From Prochlorococcus sp. AG-347-K18 (GTDB lineage Bacteria; Cyanobacteriota; Cyanobacteriia; PCC-6307; Cyanobiaceae), in contig QCCF01000002.1 of the NCBI GenBank assembly GCA_003281365.1, forward strand, positions 1-64,000: a stretch of 64,000 bases of DNA, given 5' to 3'. Below the pieces are notes generated by a model. It worked only from the letters and a program-made list of their open reading frames with translations, ran no database searches and was not told where the DNA came from. The first letter of the stretch is position 1. Every line of letters begins with the position of its first letter. The position numbers and the translations under genes are program-made. Shown here in pieces: positions 46,193-57,399 of the stretch.

Positions 46193-46765
46193 TCATCCTT
46201 CATCTTTTTTTGTAAGGGGAGTTTTTCTAGGGCTTAAAAACATAATCATGTTTCTCCCTTCTCTTTTTGGCTTTTGTTGAACTTCTGATTGCTCTTCTAA
46301 ATCATGAGCCATCTTTAAAAGGAGTGTTTCAGCTAAATTTGAATGTTGAATTTCTCTTCCTCTAAAAATCACAGTGCATTTTACTTTGTCTCCTGATTTT
46401 AAAAATTTAGTAGCTTGACCTATGCGTACGTCATAATCATGCTTATCAATTTTGTACCTCATTTTTACTTCTTTTACTTCTGTTTGATGAGATTTTTTTC
46501 TTGCTTCCTTTGCTTTTTTTTCTTGTTCAAATTTATATTTTCCATAGTCCATGATTCTACAAACTGGAGGATTTGCCTTTTCGCTTACCAAAACTAAATC
46601 AAGTCCTCTTTGAGAGGCTATTTCTAATGCTTTTGACCTATCAATTACACCTAATTGGTTTCCATCGGAATCAACAACTCTTAATTGAGGGTATTTTATT
46701 CTTTCATTAATATTAGGTAGCTCTCTAACAGGAGAGCGGTTGTCAAAGCGAGGGCGTGGAGGCAT
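46193..46765 (-). CDS. infC: Translation initiation factor IF-3
   Basis: Binds the 30S subunit and enforces start codon fidelity. The 190 residues begin with a short basic extension ([13 protein letters not shown]), then [23 protein letters not shown], the interdomain [21 protein letters not shown] helix split around residues 65-85, and the C-terminal domain with [16 protein letters not shown] near 98 and [15 protein letters not shown] near 123. The start is ATG, not the AUU used by enterobacterial infC. It lies between miaA (54 bp) and plmA (77 bp), apart from rpmI-rplT. Confidence 0.97.
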   Translation of the reverse strand: MPPRPRFDNRSPVRELPNINERIKYPQLRVVDSDGNQLGVIDRSKALEIASQRGLDLVLVSEKANPPVCRIMDYGKYKFEQEKKAKEARKKSHQTEVKEVKMRYKIDKHDYDVRIGQATKFLKSGDKVKCTVIFRGREIQHSNLAETLLLKMAHDLEEQSEVQQKPKREGRNMIMFLSPRKTPLTKKDEG

Positions 46766-46819
46766 TCAGTTCAGTGAAAAATTGATTGGACGATAAACAA
46801 AATCTATTACTTTAGAGAG

Positions 46820-47719
46820 TTAGCCTAAAAAAGACTCTATTCTAATTATTGCATCTTTTAGCAGGTTTTTGTTATTAAGCCAAATAGGATTATTTTTATT
46901 ACGAAACCATGTTTTTTGTCTTTTAGCAAATTGGATAGTTTTTGTAGTAGTTAACTCAATAGCCTTATCAATTGTGAGATGGTTATTTATTACATCACTT
47001 GCTTCTCGATATCCAATAGTTTTTAAAATTGGTAAGGCAGATCCAAATTGTGAAATAAGGTTTTCTGTTTCTTCAACAAGTCCAGACAAGAACATATTTT
47101 TTGTTCTAAACAAAATTCTTTCCTTTAAATCATCTCTATCTAATCCAAGCTCAAGAATTCTCCATTCAGGAGGATTTTGCACTTTTTGAGCTGATGTAGG
47201 TTTACCTGTCACATAAAAAACTTCTAAAGCTCTTATGGTTCTAATATGATCTGCAAAATTGATTTTTTTTGTTGATATCGGATCACAACTTTTTAATAGC
47301 TCCCAACGCTCATCCTGACTAAGTTCTTCTAATTGTTCTCTTAAATAATTTTGCGGCGGAACATCTGGTATAAAAAATCCTTTTATAATTGAGTTCATAT
47401 ACAAACCACTTCCTCCAACAAGAAAAGGTAAATAATTTTGATTAATTTCTTTCTGAACTGATTTTTTAGCTATTTCTTGAAATTGTTTAACATTAATTGG
47501 ATTGATAGGCAGTTCAATATCTATTAAAAAATGCTTTATTTTTTTTTGTTGATTTTTAGATGGTTTGGCTGTTCCAATATCCATATATTTATAAATTTGT
47601 CTTGAGTCGATATTATGTATATGAGTTTTAAAATATTCAGCAATCTCAATAGCTAATTCAGTTTTGCCACTTGCTGTGGCTCCAATTAAAACTATTACAT
47701 TGGGTTGATGATAAGACAT
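46820..47719 (-). CDS. miaA: tRNA dimethylallyltransferase
   Basis: Adds an isopentenyl group to A37 of tRNAs that read codons starting with U. The 299 residues include the P-loop GATASGKTE at 13-21, [17 protein letters not shown] near 38-54 and [16 protein letters not shown] near 99. [13 protein letters not shown] near 226 and the C-terminal RQKTWFRNK near 267 are also family marks. It is the first gene of the minus-strand miaA-infC-plmA-cysE run and is divergent from gyrB across 148 bp. Confidence 0.96.
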   Translation of the reverse strand: MSYHQPNVIVLIGATASGKTELAIEIAEYFKTHIHNIDSRQIYKYMDIGTAKPSKNQQKKIKHFLIDIELPINPINVKQFQEIAKKSVQKEINQNYLPFLVGGSGLYMNSIIKGFFIPDVPPQNYLREQLEELSQDERWELLKSCDPISTKKINFADHIRTIRALEVFYVTGKPTSAQKVQNPPEWRILELGLDRDDLKERILFRTKNMFLSGLVEETENLISQFGSALPILKTIGYREASDVINNHLTIDKAIELTTTKTIQFAKRQKTWFRNKNNPIWLNNKNLLKDAIIRIESFLG

Positions 47720-47727
47720 ATCATTTT

Positions 47728-47755
47728 TTGAAGAAAAATTTATTAGTTATATAAT
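47728..47755 (+). promoter_or_regulatory. gyrB: Candidate sigma-70 promoter for gyrB
   Basis: TTGAAG (47728-47733) and TATAAT (47750-47755) are separated by 16 bp, a good housekeeping-type match. It predicts a leader of about 105 nt before the gyrB ATG. The same spacer must hold the miaA promoter on the other strand. Confidence 0.4.
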
Positions 47756-47867
47756 TTAAAGAGATTAAATTTTTCATAGACTTCGAGCCTTTCTCTTATT
47801 GCGGTGGTAAGTTTAATGAAAGTCCTTTTAAAATAACGATTTAAAAGTTTTTATTTTTTTATAATAA

Positions 47868-50158
<2,291 letters not shown>

Positions 50159-50161
50159 CTT

Positions 50162-50497
50162 TTGGATTTTAGTTCAATAAGTATAATTTTACTGGGTAGT
50201 ACTTTTGGATTAATAATGAGGATCTTAATACAAAATACTTCGATAGTAAATTTAACAGCTTCATTTTTTTTAGGAATTTTAATAGCATCAAATTTTCTCA
50301 ATAATCAAATTTATTTATTTTTTTATATTGGTTTTTTAGGATGTTTTAGCACATTTTCCTCCTTTATTTACCAACTATTTATTTTATTCAAAAAGAAAAA
50401 ATTTCTTAAATTATTTCTTCATTATGTAGAAGTGATAGCTTTTTCTTTTCTTTTGTTTTTTTTAGGCTATTTTCTTACGCAATTTCTTGTAAAGTGA
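50162..50497 (+). CDS. crcB: Fluoride channel FluC/CrcB, first copy
   Basis: A 111-residue, four-helix membrane protein of the FluC (CrcB) family, which exports fluoride passively as a dual-topology or heteromeric dimer. It starts with TTG. Family motifs are recognisable: GLIMRILIQ near 15, the pore asparagine in VNLTASFFLGIL near 29, and the phenylalanine motif GFLGCFSTFSSF near 58-69. A Lys-rich cytosolic loop (FKKKKFLK) follows. It overlaps the second copy by four bases (GTGA), so the two are translated as a pair. Confidence 0.85.
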   Translation: MDFSSISIILLGSTFGLIMRILIQNTSIVNLTASFFLGILIASNFLNNQIYLFFYIGFLGCFSTFSSFIYQLFILFKKKKFLKLFLHYVEVIAFSFLLFFLGYFLTQFLVK

Positions 50498-50823
50498 AAA
50501 TAAGAACGTTTATTTATATTCTCTTAGCTTGTTATATAGGCACTTTATTAAGAATATTTATTGACAATAATTTAATTATTTCAATAATCGGATCATTTTT
50601 TGTTGGGATTATAATAAGTAGAAGGTTAAGTTACTCAACAGAAAAAATTTTATTAAGCGGTTTTTTTTCTTGTTTTACATCTTATAGCGGATTTATATAT
50701 TTTTTATACAAAATTTTTAATCAAGGAGATTGGATAAAATTCATAATTTTTTTTAATTTAATCCTTATCGTTAATTTATTCACTATGTATTTCGGCTTCT
50801 GGATAAGTAGAAAAATTACTTAG
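50494..50823 (+). CDS. crcB: Fluoride channel FluC/CrcB, second, degenerate copy
   Basis: A 109-residue four-helix protein paired with the previous gene, with a GTG start overlapping its stop. It keeps GTLLRIFID near 16 and GSFFVGIII near 33, but the residue in the conserved pore Asn position is not Asn (LIISIIGSFFVG), and the usual TFSTF is replaced by CFTSYSGF near 68. This pattern suits a heterodimeric FluC in which one subunit supplies a degenerate pore. An evolving loss of function is the alternative. Confidence 0.78.
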   Translation: MKIRTFIYILLACYIGTLLRIFIDNNLIISIIGSFFVGIIISRRLSYSTEKILLSGFFSCFTSYSGFIYFLYKIFNQGDWIKFIIFFNLILIVNLFTMYFGFWISRKIT

Positions 50824-50866
50824 ATTTCATATAATGGTGTTGTTACTTTGACAAGGAATTATATTT

Positions 50867-52273
50867 ATGGATGAAAATAACCTTGAAACGATTACAACCT
50901 TATCTTCAGATTTAATTACTCGAGAAAATATTACTATTCAACTTGAAGAATTGTTAGTTGCAGGAAGTTATGACGAGGCAAAATTACTTTTGGAGCCTTC
51001 CCAACCTGTTGATATTGCAGATGCTATTGGAAGCCTTCCACTAATATTGCAGGCATTAGCATTTCGATTGTTAAAGAAAAATGAGGCAATTGAAGTTTAT
51101 GAATATTTAGATCCAGTAGTTCAACAAACTTTATTAGACAGACTTCGTTCAGGCGAAGTTCTAGAAATTGTTGAGAAGATGTCTCCTGATGATAGGGTTC
51201 AACTTTTTGATGAACTACCTGCAAAAGTTGTACGGAAATTTTTATCTGCACTTAGTCCTGGTGAAAGAAAGGTAACAGCTGAATTACTTGGATATGAGCC
51301 TGAGACTGCTGGAAGATTAATGACTACTGAATTCATAGACCTTAAAGAAATGCAAACGGCAGCTGAGGCTCTATCTTTGGTCAGAAAAAGAGCTCCATTT
51401 ACAGAAACAATATATAGTTTGTATGTAACGGATAAAGAAAGGCATTTAACGGGTATTCTCTCTTTGAGAGATTTGGTAACTGCAGATCCTTCTAAGCCGA
51501 TTGGAGATGTAATGACAAAAGATGTAGTAAATATCTCTACTAATACAAATCAAGAAGAAGTCGCAAGAGCAATTCAAAGATATGATTTTTTGGCGCTCCC
51601 AGTTGTTGATAAAGAAAAAAGACTTGTCGGGATTGTAACTGTTGATGATTTGATTGATGTTATAGAGCAGGAAGCAACAAGGGATATTTATGCAGCGGGG
51701 GCAGTTCAACCTGGAGATGAGGATGACTATTTTCAAAGTAGTTTATTTACAATAGCTCGAAGAAGAATTTTGTGGTTGTTAATTTTGGTTTTAGCAAATG
51801 GTTTGACGACAAAAGTAATTGCGATGAATGATCAAATATTAAAAGAAATAGTTTTATTAGCTGCATTTATTCCGCTTCTTATAGGAACTGGAGGAAATGT
51901 TGGCGCTCAAAGTTCAACTGTTGTTATTAGGGGTTTAAGTACCCAGAAGTTGAAGTCTCTTGGTGCAATTAAGGCGGTTGCTAAAGAGGCAATAACTGGT
52001 GCTCTTTTGGGTATTTTGATGATGCTGGTCGTATTCCCCTTTGCTTGGTGGCAAGGAGAAGGACCTTTAATAGCATCTGCTGTAGGAATAAGTTTAATAT
52101 CAATAACAACTTTAGCTGCTACGACAGGCGCTATTCTTCCTTTGTTGTTTGACAGGATGAGGTTGGATCCAGCCTTAATGTCTTCTCCTTTCATAACAAC
52201 TGTTACTGATATTGCAGGTGTTTTTATTTATCTAAGTACTGCAAAATGGTTATTAAGCTCTTCATTCCTCTAA
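50867..52273 (+). CDS. mgtE: Magnesium transporter MgtE
   Basis: Mg2+-gated Mg2+ channel of the inner membrane. The 468 residues comprise the superhelical N domain (about 20-145, with MSPDDRVQLFDELPA near 105), paired CBS domains (about 145-275, LTGILSLRDLVTADPSK and LVGIVTVDDLIDVIEQEA), a connecting helix (ATRDIYAAGAV) and five membrane helices from about 300. The pore region shows LIGTGGNVGAQSSTVVIRGL near 340 and MSSPFITTVTDIAGVFIYL near 438. Mg2+ is needed for chlorophyll. It follows crcB after 43 bp. Confidence 0.95.
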   Translation: MDENNLETITTLSSDLITRENITIQLEELLVAGSYDEAKLLLEPSQPVDIADAIGSLPLILQALAFRLLKKNEAIEVYEYLDPVVQQTLLDRLRSGEVLEIVEKMSPDDRVQLFDELPAKVVRKFLSALSPGERKVTAELLGYEPETAGRLMTTEFIDLKEMQTAAEALSLVRKRAPFTETIYSLYVTDKERHLTGILSLRDLVTADPSKPIGDVMTKDVVNISTNTNQEEVARAIQRYDFLALPVVDKEKRLVGIVTVDDLIDVIEQEATRDIYAAGAVQPGDEDDYFQSSLFTIARRRILWLLILVLANGLTTKVIAMNDQILKEIVLLAAFIPLLIGTGGNVGAQSSTVVIRGLSTQKLKSLGAIKAVAKEAITGALLGILMMLVVFPFAWWQGEGPLIASAVGISLISITTLAATTGAILPLLFDRMRLDPALMSSPFITTVTDIAGVFIYLSTAKWLLSSSFL

Positions 52274-52327
52274 ATTAACTAGGTATTTATTCTCATTTTT
52301 GTAAAAATGTGGATTTTTTTGTTTAAC

Positions 52328-52361
52328 TTTACATTTCTTAATGGTATTGTTTACAAAACAA
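52328..52361 (+). promoter_or_regulatory. HLR1-like half-sites upstream of the sigma factor gene
   Basis: TTTACATT (52328-52335) and TTTACAAA (52350-52357) both match the half-site (G/T)TTACA(A/T)(A/T) of the RpaB-binding HLR1 element. They are 22 bp apart start to start, two helical turns, whereas a classical HLR1 has 2 bp between halves. The second lies in the palindrome TTGTTT-ACA-AAACAA (52347-52361). Both lie 13-46 bp before the start codon. Confidence 0.35.
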
Positions 52362-52373
52362 CATTAAACTTTC

Positions 52374-53375
52374 ATGTCCTCTGAAACAATAAGTGAGAAT
52401 AAATTAACTACAATTGCAAGCTTAAAAGCTAGTAACGATGTTGACCTTGTTAGATCATATTTGAGGGATATCGGTAGAGTTCCACTACTTTCTCATGAGC
52501 AAGAAATTACTCTCGGCAGGCAGGTACAGGAATACATGCAAGTAGAAAGGGCGGAATTAGAAATTATCGAGTTAACAGGAGATAAACCCAGTGTTGAGGA
52601 ATTATCAGAAAAATTAAATCTTTCCTCTTCGATAATAAAGAAAAGATTGAGAGCTGGACAAAGAGCTAAGGAAAGAATGGTTGCGGCTAATTTGAGGTTG
52701 GTAGTAAGTGTTGCAAAAAAATATACCAAGAGAAATATGGAATTATTAGATTTAATCCAAGAGGGGACAATTGGGCTTGTTAGAGGAGTTGAGAAATTTG
52801 ACCCAGCAAGAGGTTATAAATTCTCAACATATGCATATTGGTGGATTAGACAAGGCATTACTAGAGCAATTGCTGAAAAAAGTAGAGCAATAAGGCTACC
52901 AATTCACATTACTGAGATGTTGAATAAATTGAAAAAAGGTCAAAGAGAGTTGAGTCAAGAGATGTCTAGAACTCCAACAGTAAGTGAACTTGCTAAATAC
53001 GTAGAACTACCTGAAGAAGATGTTAAAGATTTAATGTGTAAAGCTGGACAACCAGTTAGTCTTGAAACAAAAGTTGGTGATGGTGAAGACACAGTTTTAT
53101 TAGATCTACTAGCAGGTGGCGAGGATTTGCCAGACGAACAAATAGAGATGGATTGCATGAGAGGAGATCTTCATTCTCTACTACATCAATTGCCTGATCT
53201 TCAATGTAGAGTTTTAAGAATGAGATATGGTATGGATGGAGATGAGCCAATGTCCCTTACAGGAATAGGAAGGGTATTAGGAATAAGTAGAGATCGAGTA
53301 AGAAATTTGGAACGAGATGGATTGAGAGGCTTAAGAAGACTTAGTGATAATGTAGAAGCTTATTTTGTTTCCTGA
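52374..53375 (+). CDS. Group 2 RNA polymerase sigma factor (RpoD-like)
   Basis: A 333-residue sigma-70 family protein without region 1.1. Region 1.2 is VRSYLRDIGRVPLLSHEQEI near 24-43; region 2 has ANLRLVVSVAKKYTKRNMEL near 105, the core-binding LLDLIQEGTIGL and KFSTYAYWWIRQGITRAIA (regions 2.3-2.4) near 148. Region 3 follows, and region 4 has GIGRVLGISRDRVRNLERDG near 300. Full conservation of regions 2-4 with a missing 1.1 marks a group 2 factor. These serve stress or light responses in cyanobacteria. Its stop overlaps the convergent hydrolase gene by 16 bp. Confidence 0.93.
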   Translation: MSSETISENKLTTIASLKASNDVDLVRSYLRDIGRVPLLSHEQEITLGRQVQEYMQVERAELEIIELTGDKPSVEELSEKLNLSSSIIKKRLRAGQRAKERMVAANLRLVVSVAKKYTKRNMELLDLIQEGTIGLVRGVEKFDPARGYKFSTYAYWWIRQGITRAIAEKSRAIRLPIHITEMLNKLKKGQRELSQEMSRTPTVSELAKYVELPEEDVKDLMCKAGQPVSLETKVGDGEDTVLLDLLAGGEDLPDEQIEMDCMRGDLHSLLHQLPDLQCRVLRMRYGMDGDEPMSLTGIGRVLGISRDRVRNLERDGLRGLRRLSDNVEAYFVS

Positions 53376-54274
53376 AGAAATTCATGTATTAAATTATTTG
53401 TTTTTTCAGGTTCTTCATCATGTGGACAATGGCCAGCGCCCTTAATAATATCTAATCTTTTAATATTTTTAAAATTTTTCTCCCATTCTATTGCTTCATC
53501 TAATGATTCCCAGGGATCTTTTTCTCCCCATATTAGTTGTATTGGGATATCAACCTTATCAAAAAGGTCTGTAGCAAGATAGTCATCAAATAAGTTAATA
53601 AATCCACGAAATGCTTCTTTAGAATTTTTCCTTTGAGAAGGTTGATAAAGTATTTCAATCAATTCTTTATCGATATTATTTCCTGAAGGGTAAGCTTGTT
53701 CAAGTATTTTCTTTATAACTTTCGGATTAGCAGCTCTTGTAAAAAGTGTATTACTAATTACTCTTTGTCTGACTACTGTTTTAAGAATGGGTCTTAGTAG
53801 ATTCATTAAGATATCCCCTTTTTTTAAACGTTTATCATCCATAGTTCTTTGTGCACAATCAATCAAAATAAGACCCTTGCAATTATCTTTGAGGATTTCA
53901 GCAGCTTTCAATGCAATAACACCACCAATTGAATTTCCTACCAAGTAAACAGGAGATTTTATTACCTCTGCACAAAATGTTGATATTTGATTACTCCATA
54001 AGTCAAATGAATATTTAATTGAGTTTTCTTTCTCAGGTTCATAATTTAATAAAGCACTAGGCTGACTGCTTTTTCCAAATCCTAATAAGTCAATTGCGTA
54101 GCAGTTAGAAAATTTACCAAGAAAATCTTGATTATTTCTCCAGTGGTTTTTTGATGCTCCAAATCCATGAACTAATAAAATTTTTATATTTTTTTCAGAA
54201 TTAGATTCCTTTGATAAAGACCATGAAATTTCCCAATTTTTCCACTTCCAAGTTTCAGATTTGTTTAAAGACAC
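53360..54274 (-). CDS. Alpha/beta hydrolase
   Basis: A 304-residue alpha/beta-hydrolase fold protein. The oxyanion region is LLVHGFGASKNHW near 33-45, followed by YAIDLLGFGKSSQP; the nucleophile is Ser115 in LVGNSIGGVIAL; the acid is in IWGEKDPWE near 250; and the catalytic His is in GAGHCPHDEEPE near 281. The substrate is unknown; esters or lactones are typical, and cyanobacterial members near light-related genes are not assigned. No signal peptide. It is divergent from the sugar kinase across 91 bp. Confidence 0.88.
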   Translation of the reverse strand: MSLNKSETWKWKNWEISWSLSKESNSEKNIKILLVHGFGASKNHWRNNQDFLGKFSNCYAIDLLGFGKSSQPSALLNYEPEKENSIKYSFDLWSNQISTFCAEVIKSPVYLVGNSIGGVIALKAAEILKDNCKGLILIDCAQRTMDDKRLKKGDILMNLLRPILKTVVRQRVISNTLFTRAANPKVIKKILEQAYPSGNNIDKELIEILYQPSQRKNSKEAFRGFINLFDDYLATDLFDKVDIPIQLIWGEKDPWESLDEAIEWEKNFKNIKRLDIIKGAGHCPHDEEPEKTNNLIHEFLQETK

Positions 54275-54365
54275 TATGAATATGTTTTTAATTAAACTTT
54301 AATTCAAAAAAAAATTATTCGTTTTTTAATAAATTATTCTTAAGTTAAGAAAAAGCGTTCATTTC

Positions 54366-55364
54366 ATGAAAAAGAAAAAGGTCATATGTATTGGAGAGGC
54401 TTTAATAGACAGAATCAGAAATAGATCAAATCAAGGATTTACAGATTTTTTGGGTGGTGCGCCGGCTAACGTTGCTTGCGCATTAAGAAAATTAAAAATA
54501 GATTCAATATTTATAGGAAGTTTGGGTAGTGATGATTATGGAAAAAAATTTATTGCTCAATTTAATGAATTGGACGTTAATATAGATTTCTTGCAATTAG
54601 ATAATGATTCATCTACTCGCGTGGTTAATGTGGGTAGAGATCAATTTGGAGATCGTTTTTTTTCAGGCTTTGAGGAAAGTCCTCATTCATGTTTTGCAGA
54701 CGAAGTTCTTAGTAAGAAATTAATCGAAAAAGAAATTTTAAATTTGGAGAATTTTTTTCTAGAAACCAAATATTTGATTACAGGAACGATATTATTATCT
54801 TCTCCAATATCAGCAGAGACTATTTTTTTTCTTCTTGAACAGGCTAAAAAATTTGAAGTCAAAATAGTTATTGATTTGAATTGGAGAGAGGTCTTTTGGG
54901 AACATTCAAGTTTTTCATCAGAAATTACTAAAGCAGCAAGAGTCAGTTTAATAAAGAATTTTTTAAATCATGCAAATGTTTTAAAACTTGCTAAAGAAGA
55001 AGCAACTTTGTTTTTTGAGGATGAGAATCCCTTGCTAATATCTCAACAATTGTCTAATCGACCAGATGTAATAATAACTGATGGGAAAAATCCCGTTTCA
55101 TGGCATATCAATGAATTGCAGGGAATTACCGAAACTCCTACTTCACAAAAAATTGTTGATACAACTGGCGCAGGTGATGCTTTTCTAGCTGGCTTAATTT
55201 CAAAATTAATTTCTTCTGGATATCCTTCCAATAAACAGGAGATAGAGGATTGCATTAAGTTTGCGGGCGTTTGTGGATTATTAACTTGTCTTGGTGAAGG
55301 CGCCATCGAGCAACAGCCATACTATGAGAAAGTTAATAAATTTTTGGGATCTCTTATTTCGTAG
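54366..55364 (+). CDS. PfkB-family sugar kinase, probable fructokinase
   Basis: A 332-residue ribokinase-fold carbohydrate kinase. It shows the N-terminal VICIGEALIDRI, the first PfkB signature FLGGAPANVACALRKL near 29-44, VVNVGRDQFGDRFFSGFE near 98, a central VIDLNWREVFW, and the second signature with the catalytic base in DTTGAGDAFLAGL near 264-276. The general arrangement fits cyanobacterial fructokinase acting on sugars from sucrose breakdown. Sugar specificity is inferred. Its 3' 43 bp overlap the convergent tsaE gene. Confidence 0.88.
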   Translation: MKKKKVICIGEALIDRIRNRSNQGFTDFLGGAPANVACALRKLKIDSIFIGSLGSDDYGKKFIAQFNELDVNIDFLQLDNDSSTRVVNVGRDQFGDRFFSGFEESPHSCFADEVLSKKLIEKEILNLENFFLETKYLITGTILLSSPISAETIFFLLEQAKKFEVKIVIDLNWREVFWEHSSFSSEITKAARVSLIKNFLNHANVLKLAKEEATLFFEDENPLLISQQLSNRPDVIITDGKNPVSWHINELQGITETPTSQKIVDTTGAGDAFLAGLISKLISSGYPSNKQEIEDCIKFAGVCGLLTCLGEGAIEQQPYYEKVNKFLGSLIS

Positions 55365-55759
55365 TGTCTTCCATGATTTTTTGCGTAACTAATTTCTATT
55401 TTCCAGAATTTTTCAACAACTGTTTCTATTAATTCTGGCCATTCAATAACTAAAATAGCTCGTCTTTGTAATGCCTCTTCTTCTTCTGAAAAAAAAAGTT
55501 CTTTTGCTGAAGAAACATTTTCTAACCTGTACAAATCAAGGTGAAATAGTGGAATTTTTCCTGAGTTATAGTGATGGGATAAAGCAAATGTAGGGCTTGT
55601 AATGTCCTCAGAGATTGATAAGCCTTTAGCAATCCCTTGAACAAATGAAGTTTTCCCAGCCCCAATTGGACCCTGTAATAAAACAATTGATTGGGGATTT
55701 AATTTGTGTGAGAGTTTTTTCCCTAAATTTAAAGTCTCTTTTAAATTCTCAACAAACAC
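55322..55759 (-). CDS. tsaE: tRNA threonylcarbamoyladenosine biosynthesis ATPase TsaE
   Basis: P-loop ATPase that resets the TsaB-TsaD complex during synthesis of t6A37 on ANN-decoding tRNAs. The 145 residues contain Walker A LQGPIGAGKTSFVQG near 28-42, DITSPTFAL near 53, LFHLDLYRLE near 71 and IEWPEL near 105. The C-terminal part lies opposite the last 43 bp of the PfkB kinase gene. The gene is divergent from ahcY across 51 bp. Confidence 0.93.
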   Translation of the reverse strand: MFVENLKETLNLGKKLSHKLNPQSIVLLQGPIGAGKTSFVQGIAKGLSISEDITSPTFALSHHYNSGKIPLFHLDLYRLENVSSAKELFFSEEEEALQRRAILVIEWPELIETVVEKFWKIEISYAKNHGRHYEIRDPKNLLTFS

Positions 55760-55810
55760 AAAATTACATAAAAATCATTTATAGTTTAATAGAAAAAGTA
55801 CTTACTAGAT

Positions 55811-57229
55811 ATGGTTATTGCAGATTCAGTTAAGACCTCTACACCTAATTACGTAATCGCTGATATTTCTTTATCAGATTTTGGTCGTAAAGAAATTAAA
55901 ATTGCAGAAACGGAAATGCCTGGATTAATGGCACTTAGAGATAAATATCAATCTGAAAAGCCATTAAAAGGTGCAAAAATAGCTGGAAGTCTTCATATGA
56001 CTATTCAGACAGCAGTCTTAATAGAAACTCTTGTGCATCTTGGTGCAGAGGTGAAATGGGCTTCATGCAATATTTTTTCAACACAGGATCATGCAGCAGC
56101 AGCTATCGCAGATCAAGGAATTGCTGTATACGCAAAAAAAGGTGAGACTCTTAACGAATATTGGGAGTATACTCACAATATTCTTGATTGGGGTTCGGAA
56201 TCCCCAAATATGATTCTTGATGATGGGGGAGATGCAACTGGCCTATTGATACTTGGTAGTAAAGCAGAAAAAGATTTATCTGTTTTAGATAATCCCGGCA
56301 ATGAAGAAGAAATTGCGTTATTTAATTCTATTAAGTCTAAGTTGGAAAATGATAGTGACTTTTATTCTAGAATTAAGAGTAATATCATTGGTGTCACTGA
56401 AGAAACTACAACGGGAGTTGCAAGACTTTATCAATTGCAAAAGCAAAATGCTTTACCTTTCCCTGCTATCAACGTTAATGATTCAGTAACTAAGAGTAAA
56501 TTTGATAATTTATATGGCTGCCGAGAATCTTTAGTTGACAGTATAAAGCGTGCCACTGATGTGATGATTGCTGGGAAGGTTGCTTTAGTAATGGGTTTTG
56601 GTGATGTAGGTAAAGGTTCCGCCCAGTCTCTAAGAGGACTTGGTGCAATTGTAAAAGTTGCTGAAGTTGATCCAATTTGTGCTCTTCAAGCGGCAATGGA
56701 AGGTTTTAGCGTTGTTACTTTAGACGATGTTGTGGAAGACATAGATATATTTGTTACTGCAACTGGGAACTATCAGGTTATAACCAACGAAAATCTTTTA
56801 AAGATGAAAGATGAGGCCATAGTCTGTAATATTGGTCATTTCGATAATGAAATTGATGTGGCTTCATTAAAAGATTACCCATGGGAAAATATTAAGCCAC
56901 AGGTTGATCATATAACTCTACCGAGTGGCAATAAAATAATCCTTTTAGCTGAAGGTAGATTAGTTAACTTAGGTTGTGCCACTGGACATCCAAGTTTTGT
57001 TATGAGTAATTCTTTTACTAATCAGGTACTTGCTCAAATAGAACTTTTCAATAAGTCAGAAAAATATGCTAAAGAGGTTTATGTTTTGCCAAAACATTTA
57101 GATGAAATGGTAGCTAGATTACATCTTGATAAAATTGGTGCAAAACTAACAAAATTAACAAAAGAACAAGCTGATTATATTAATGTTTCTGTTGAAGGTC
57201 CTTATAAACCAGAACTTTATAGATATTAA
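55811..57229 (+). CDS. ahcY: S-adenosylhomocysteine hydrolase
   Basis: NAD-dependent enzyme that splits S-adenosylhomocysteine to adenosine and homocysteine, relieving inhibition of methyltransferases. It has 472 residues. [15 protein letters not shown] near 61, [14 protein letters not shown] near 86, [14 protein letters not shown] near 196 and the NAD-binding [15 protein letters not shown] near 264 are all canonical, as is the C-terminal PYKPELYRY. It uses an ATG with 51 bp to the divergent tsaE. A likely terminator hairpin follows. Confidence 0.97.
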   Translation: MVIADSVKTSTPNYVIADISLSDFGRKEIKIAETEMPGLMALRDKYQSEKPLKGAKIAGSLHMTIQTAVLIETLVHLGAEVKWASCNIFSTQDHAAAAIADQGIAVYAKKGETLNEYWEYTHNILDWGSESPNMILDDGGDATGLLILGSKAEKDLSVLDNPGNEEEIALFNSIKSKLENDSDFYSRIKSNIIGVTEETTTGVARLYQLQKQNALPFPAINVNDSVTKSKFDNLYGCRESLVDSIKRATDVMIAGKVALVMGFGDVGKGSAQSLRGLGAIVKVAEVDPICALQAAMEGFSVVTLDDVVEDIDIFVTATGNYQVITNENLLKMKDEAIVCNIGHFDNEIDVASLKDYPWENIKPQVDHITLPSGNKIILLAEGRLVNLGCATGHPSFVMSNSFTNQVLAQIELFNKSEKYAKEVYVLPKHLDEMVARLHLDKIGAKLTKLTKEQADYINVSVEGPYKPELYRY

Positions 57230-57236
57230 GTTTAAG

Positions 57237-57282
57237 TTGAATTTTTATAGTTTTTCTTACTTCAAATTCAAAATTTTTTTTT
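57237..57282 (+). terminator. Probable terminator after ahcY
   Basis: The 8 bp arms TTGAATTT (57237-57244) and AAATTCAA (57264-57271) enclose a 19-nt loop, and a run of nine T (57274-57282) follows directly. It starts seven bases after the ahcY stop codon. The stem is A/T-rich and so weak, but the T-run fits intrinsic termination of ahcY; the rest of the 170 bp to ssb holds no other feature I can name. Confidence 0.4.
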
Positions 57283-57399
57283 AATGTTTTAAAAGACTTC
57301 CATAATTACTTAGACAAAATTAAATATGTCATTCTGCCAATTTTAATTTTTCAATATTTCTTTGATAAAACTACTTCTTAGATTTTTAAAAAATATTTC

